Source: Chloroflexota bacterium (lineage in GTDB: Bacteria > Chloroflexota > Dehalococcoidia > JAUQQI01). Taken from it: 6,943 nt of DNA. How positions within the stretch are numbered: the stretch's first letter is position 1; every line of letters begins with the position of its first letter. The position numbers and the translations under genes were made by a program. The stretch spans positions 1 through 6,943 of the forward strand of contig JAUQQI010000147.1 in the NCBI GenBank assembly GCA_030549955.1, written 5' to 3'. Of the stretch, positions 6,654 to 6,943 are shown piece after piece. The notes beneath the pieces were generated by a model. It was not told where the DNA came from, searched no databases, and was given only the letters and a program-made list of their open reading frames with translations.

Positions 6654-6703
6654 AAGGTCGCCTCCGCCGTTTTCTGCCAGGTGAACTGCCGGGCCCGCTG
6701 CCG
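6590..6703 (-). CDS. C-terminal remnant of an upstream family 4 glycosyltransferase
   Basis: The frame ending at TAA 6592-6590 reads RQRARQFTWQKTAEATFWAY and then about 17 more residues. The ARQF-TW-KTAE pattern followed by an aromatic/leucine helix is the usual extreme C-terminus of GT4 enzymes. The frame continues open to the right, but from about 6704 it gives proline-, arginine- and glycine-rich text without any GT4 motif (no EX7E, no GGxxE loop), so the body of the gene is missing here. Either the contig is chimeric at this point or the gene was broken in the genome. The final codons overlap the start of the methyltransferase. Only the short tail supports the call. Confidence 0.6.
   Translation of the reverse strand, partial: RQRARQFTWQKTAEATFWAYLRALGLTRSGATVTFTP
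6661..6665 (-). promoter_or_regulatory. Ribosome binding site that sets the methyltransferase TTG start
   Basis: GGAGG on the minus strand, 7 bases before TTG at 6653. It lies within the last codons of the upstream glycosyltransferase. It is the only good start signal before the SAM-binding motif and is the reason for choosing the shorter 261-residue protein. Confidence 0.6.
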
Positions 6704-6943
6704 GCCCCGGGTCCCTGAGCGGCCGGCGGGAGGGGCCCACCCGACCTCTGGCTGACCCCGGCGGCCTAGAGGGGGGGGTGGGGGCTGACTCAGTTCCCCG
6801 CGCCGGGCCGCGGGGCCGCGCACTCCCTGCTGCCCTCCGCGCGGGCCGGGGGGGAGCGCGACGCCGCAGCCCTCCGCGCGCGCGCGGTTCGAGCGCTTCC
6901 CGGCCACCGTGAAGGGCGCGCGCGTGCGCCGCGGCGAGGACGC
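6704..6943. other. GC-extreme terminal segment with no recognisable gene; probable chimeric or misassembled contig end
   Basis: This stretch holds G-runs (around 6769-6784 and 6848-6854) and a dense set of CGCG words, more than a dozen in about 200 bases. The preceding 6.7 kb has only about ten by my reading. The CCGG-dominated texture of the operon fades here. No frame on either strand shows a protein motif I recognise. A plus-strand frame near the end (about 6855-6943) is open but has no start and no clear homology. The exact boundary is uncertain, between about 6704 and 6760. Confidence 0.65.

Noticed and set aside
6654..6740. Longer methyltransferase start at GTG 6740
   Set aside because: It would begin in or near the compositionally odd right end, has no clear ribosome site, and reads a proline/glycine-rich shadow of the glycosyltransferase tail.
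6769..6784. G-run as a G-quadruplex regulatory element
   Set aside because: It lies in the segment suspected to be foreign or misassembled, with no gene to regulate, so no function can be argued.
6855..6943. Possible plus-strand coding fragment at the right edge (contains FERFPATVKGARV)
   Set aside because: It is open and faintly protein-like, but has no start, no stop and no motif that I can place; in DNA this GC-rich an open frame of 29 codons is uninformative.

Overview
The window reads as a surface-glycan gene cluster from a high-GC Gram-negative bacterium. The phylum cannot be fixed from the sequence. Support for a Gram-negative host is the D,D-heptose pathway (phosphoheptose isomerase and heptose-7-phosphate kinase) together with a family 9 heptosyltransferase. 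By eye the DNA is well above 60% GC, very rich in the word CCGG, with CGG as the preferred arginine codon. Every convincing gene lies on the minus strand, so transcription runs from right to left. The long plus-strand frames are GC-driven shadows.

In transcription order the genes are: the last codons of a family 4 glycosyltransferase (6703-6590), a SAM-dependent methyltransferase (6653-5868), a complete family 4 glycosyltransferase (5883-4768), a family 9 heptosyltransferase (4732-3506), the phosphoheptose isomerase GmhA (3509-2922), a deoxyhypusine-synthase-like protein (2935-1985), a kinase-only HldE/RfaE domain (1958-939) and a polyprenyl glycosylphosphotransferase that runs off the left edge (930-1). 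Most junctions overlap or are separated by fewer than 40 bases, and several starts are GTG or TTG behind a good Shine-Dalgarno sequence inside the previous gene. This points to one translationally coupled operon.

Functionally, GmhA makes D-glycero-D-manno-heptose 7-phosphate from sedoheptulose 7-phosphate and the kinase adds the 1-phosphate. The phosphatase, adenylyltransferase and epimerase needed to finish ADP-L-glycero-D-manno-heptose are not here. The heptosyltransferase would use the product, while the family 4 transferases and the methyltransferase would extend or decorate the glycan. The phosphoglycosyltransferase would prime a glycan on undecaprenyl phosphate. The unexplained member is the deoxyhypusine-synthase-like gene between the two heptose enzymes: bacteria do not have the usual eIF5A substrate, and the C-terminal region that holds the catalytic lysine of true deoxyhypusine synthases contains no lysine here.

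The last roughly 200-240 bases (from about 6704-6740 to 6943) have a different composition, with many CGCG words and G-runs, and break the reading frame of the upstream glycosyltransferase. A chimeric or poorly assembled contig end is the simplest reading. No tRNA, rRNA, CRISPR array or insertion sequence was seen.
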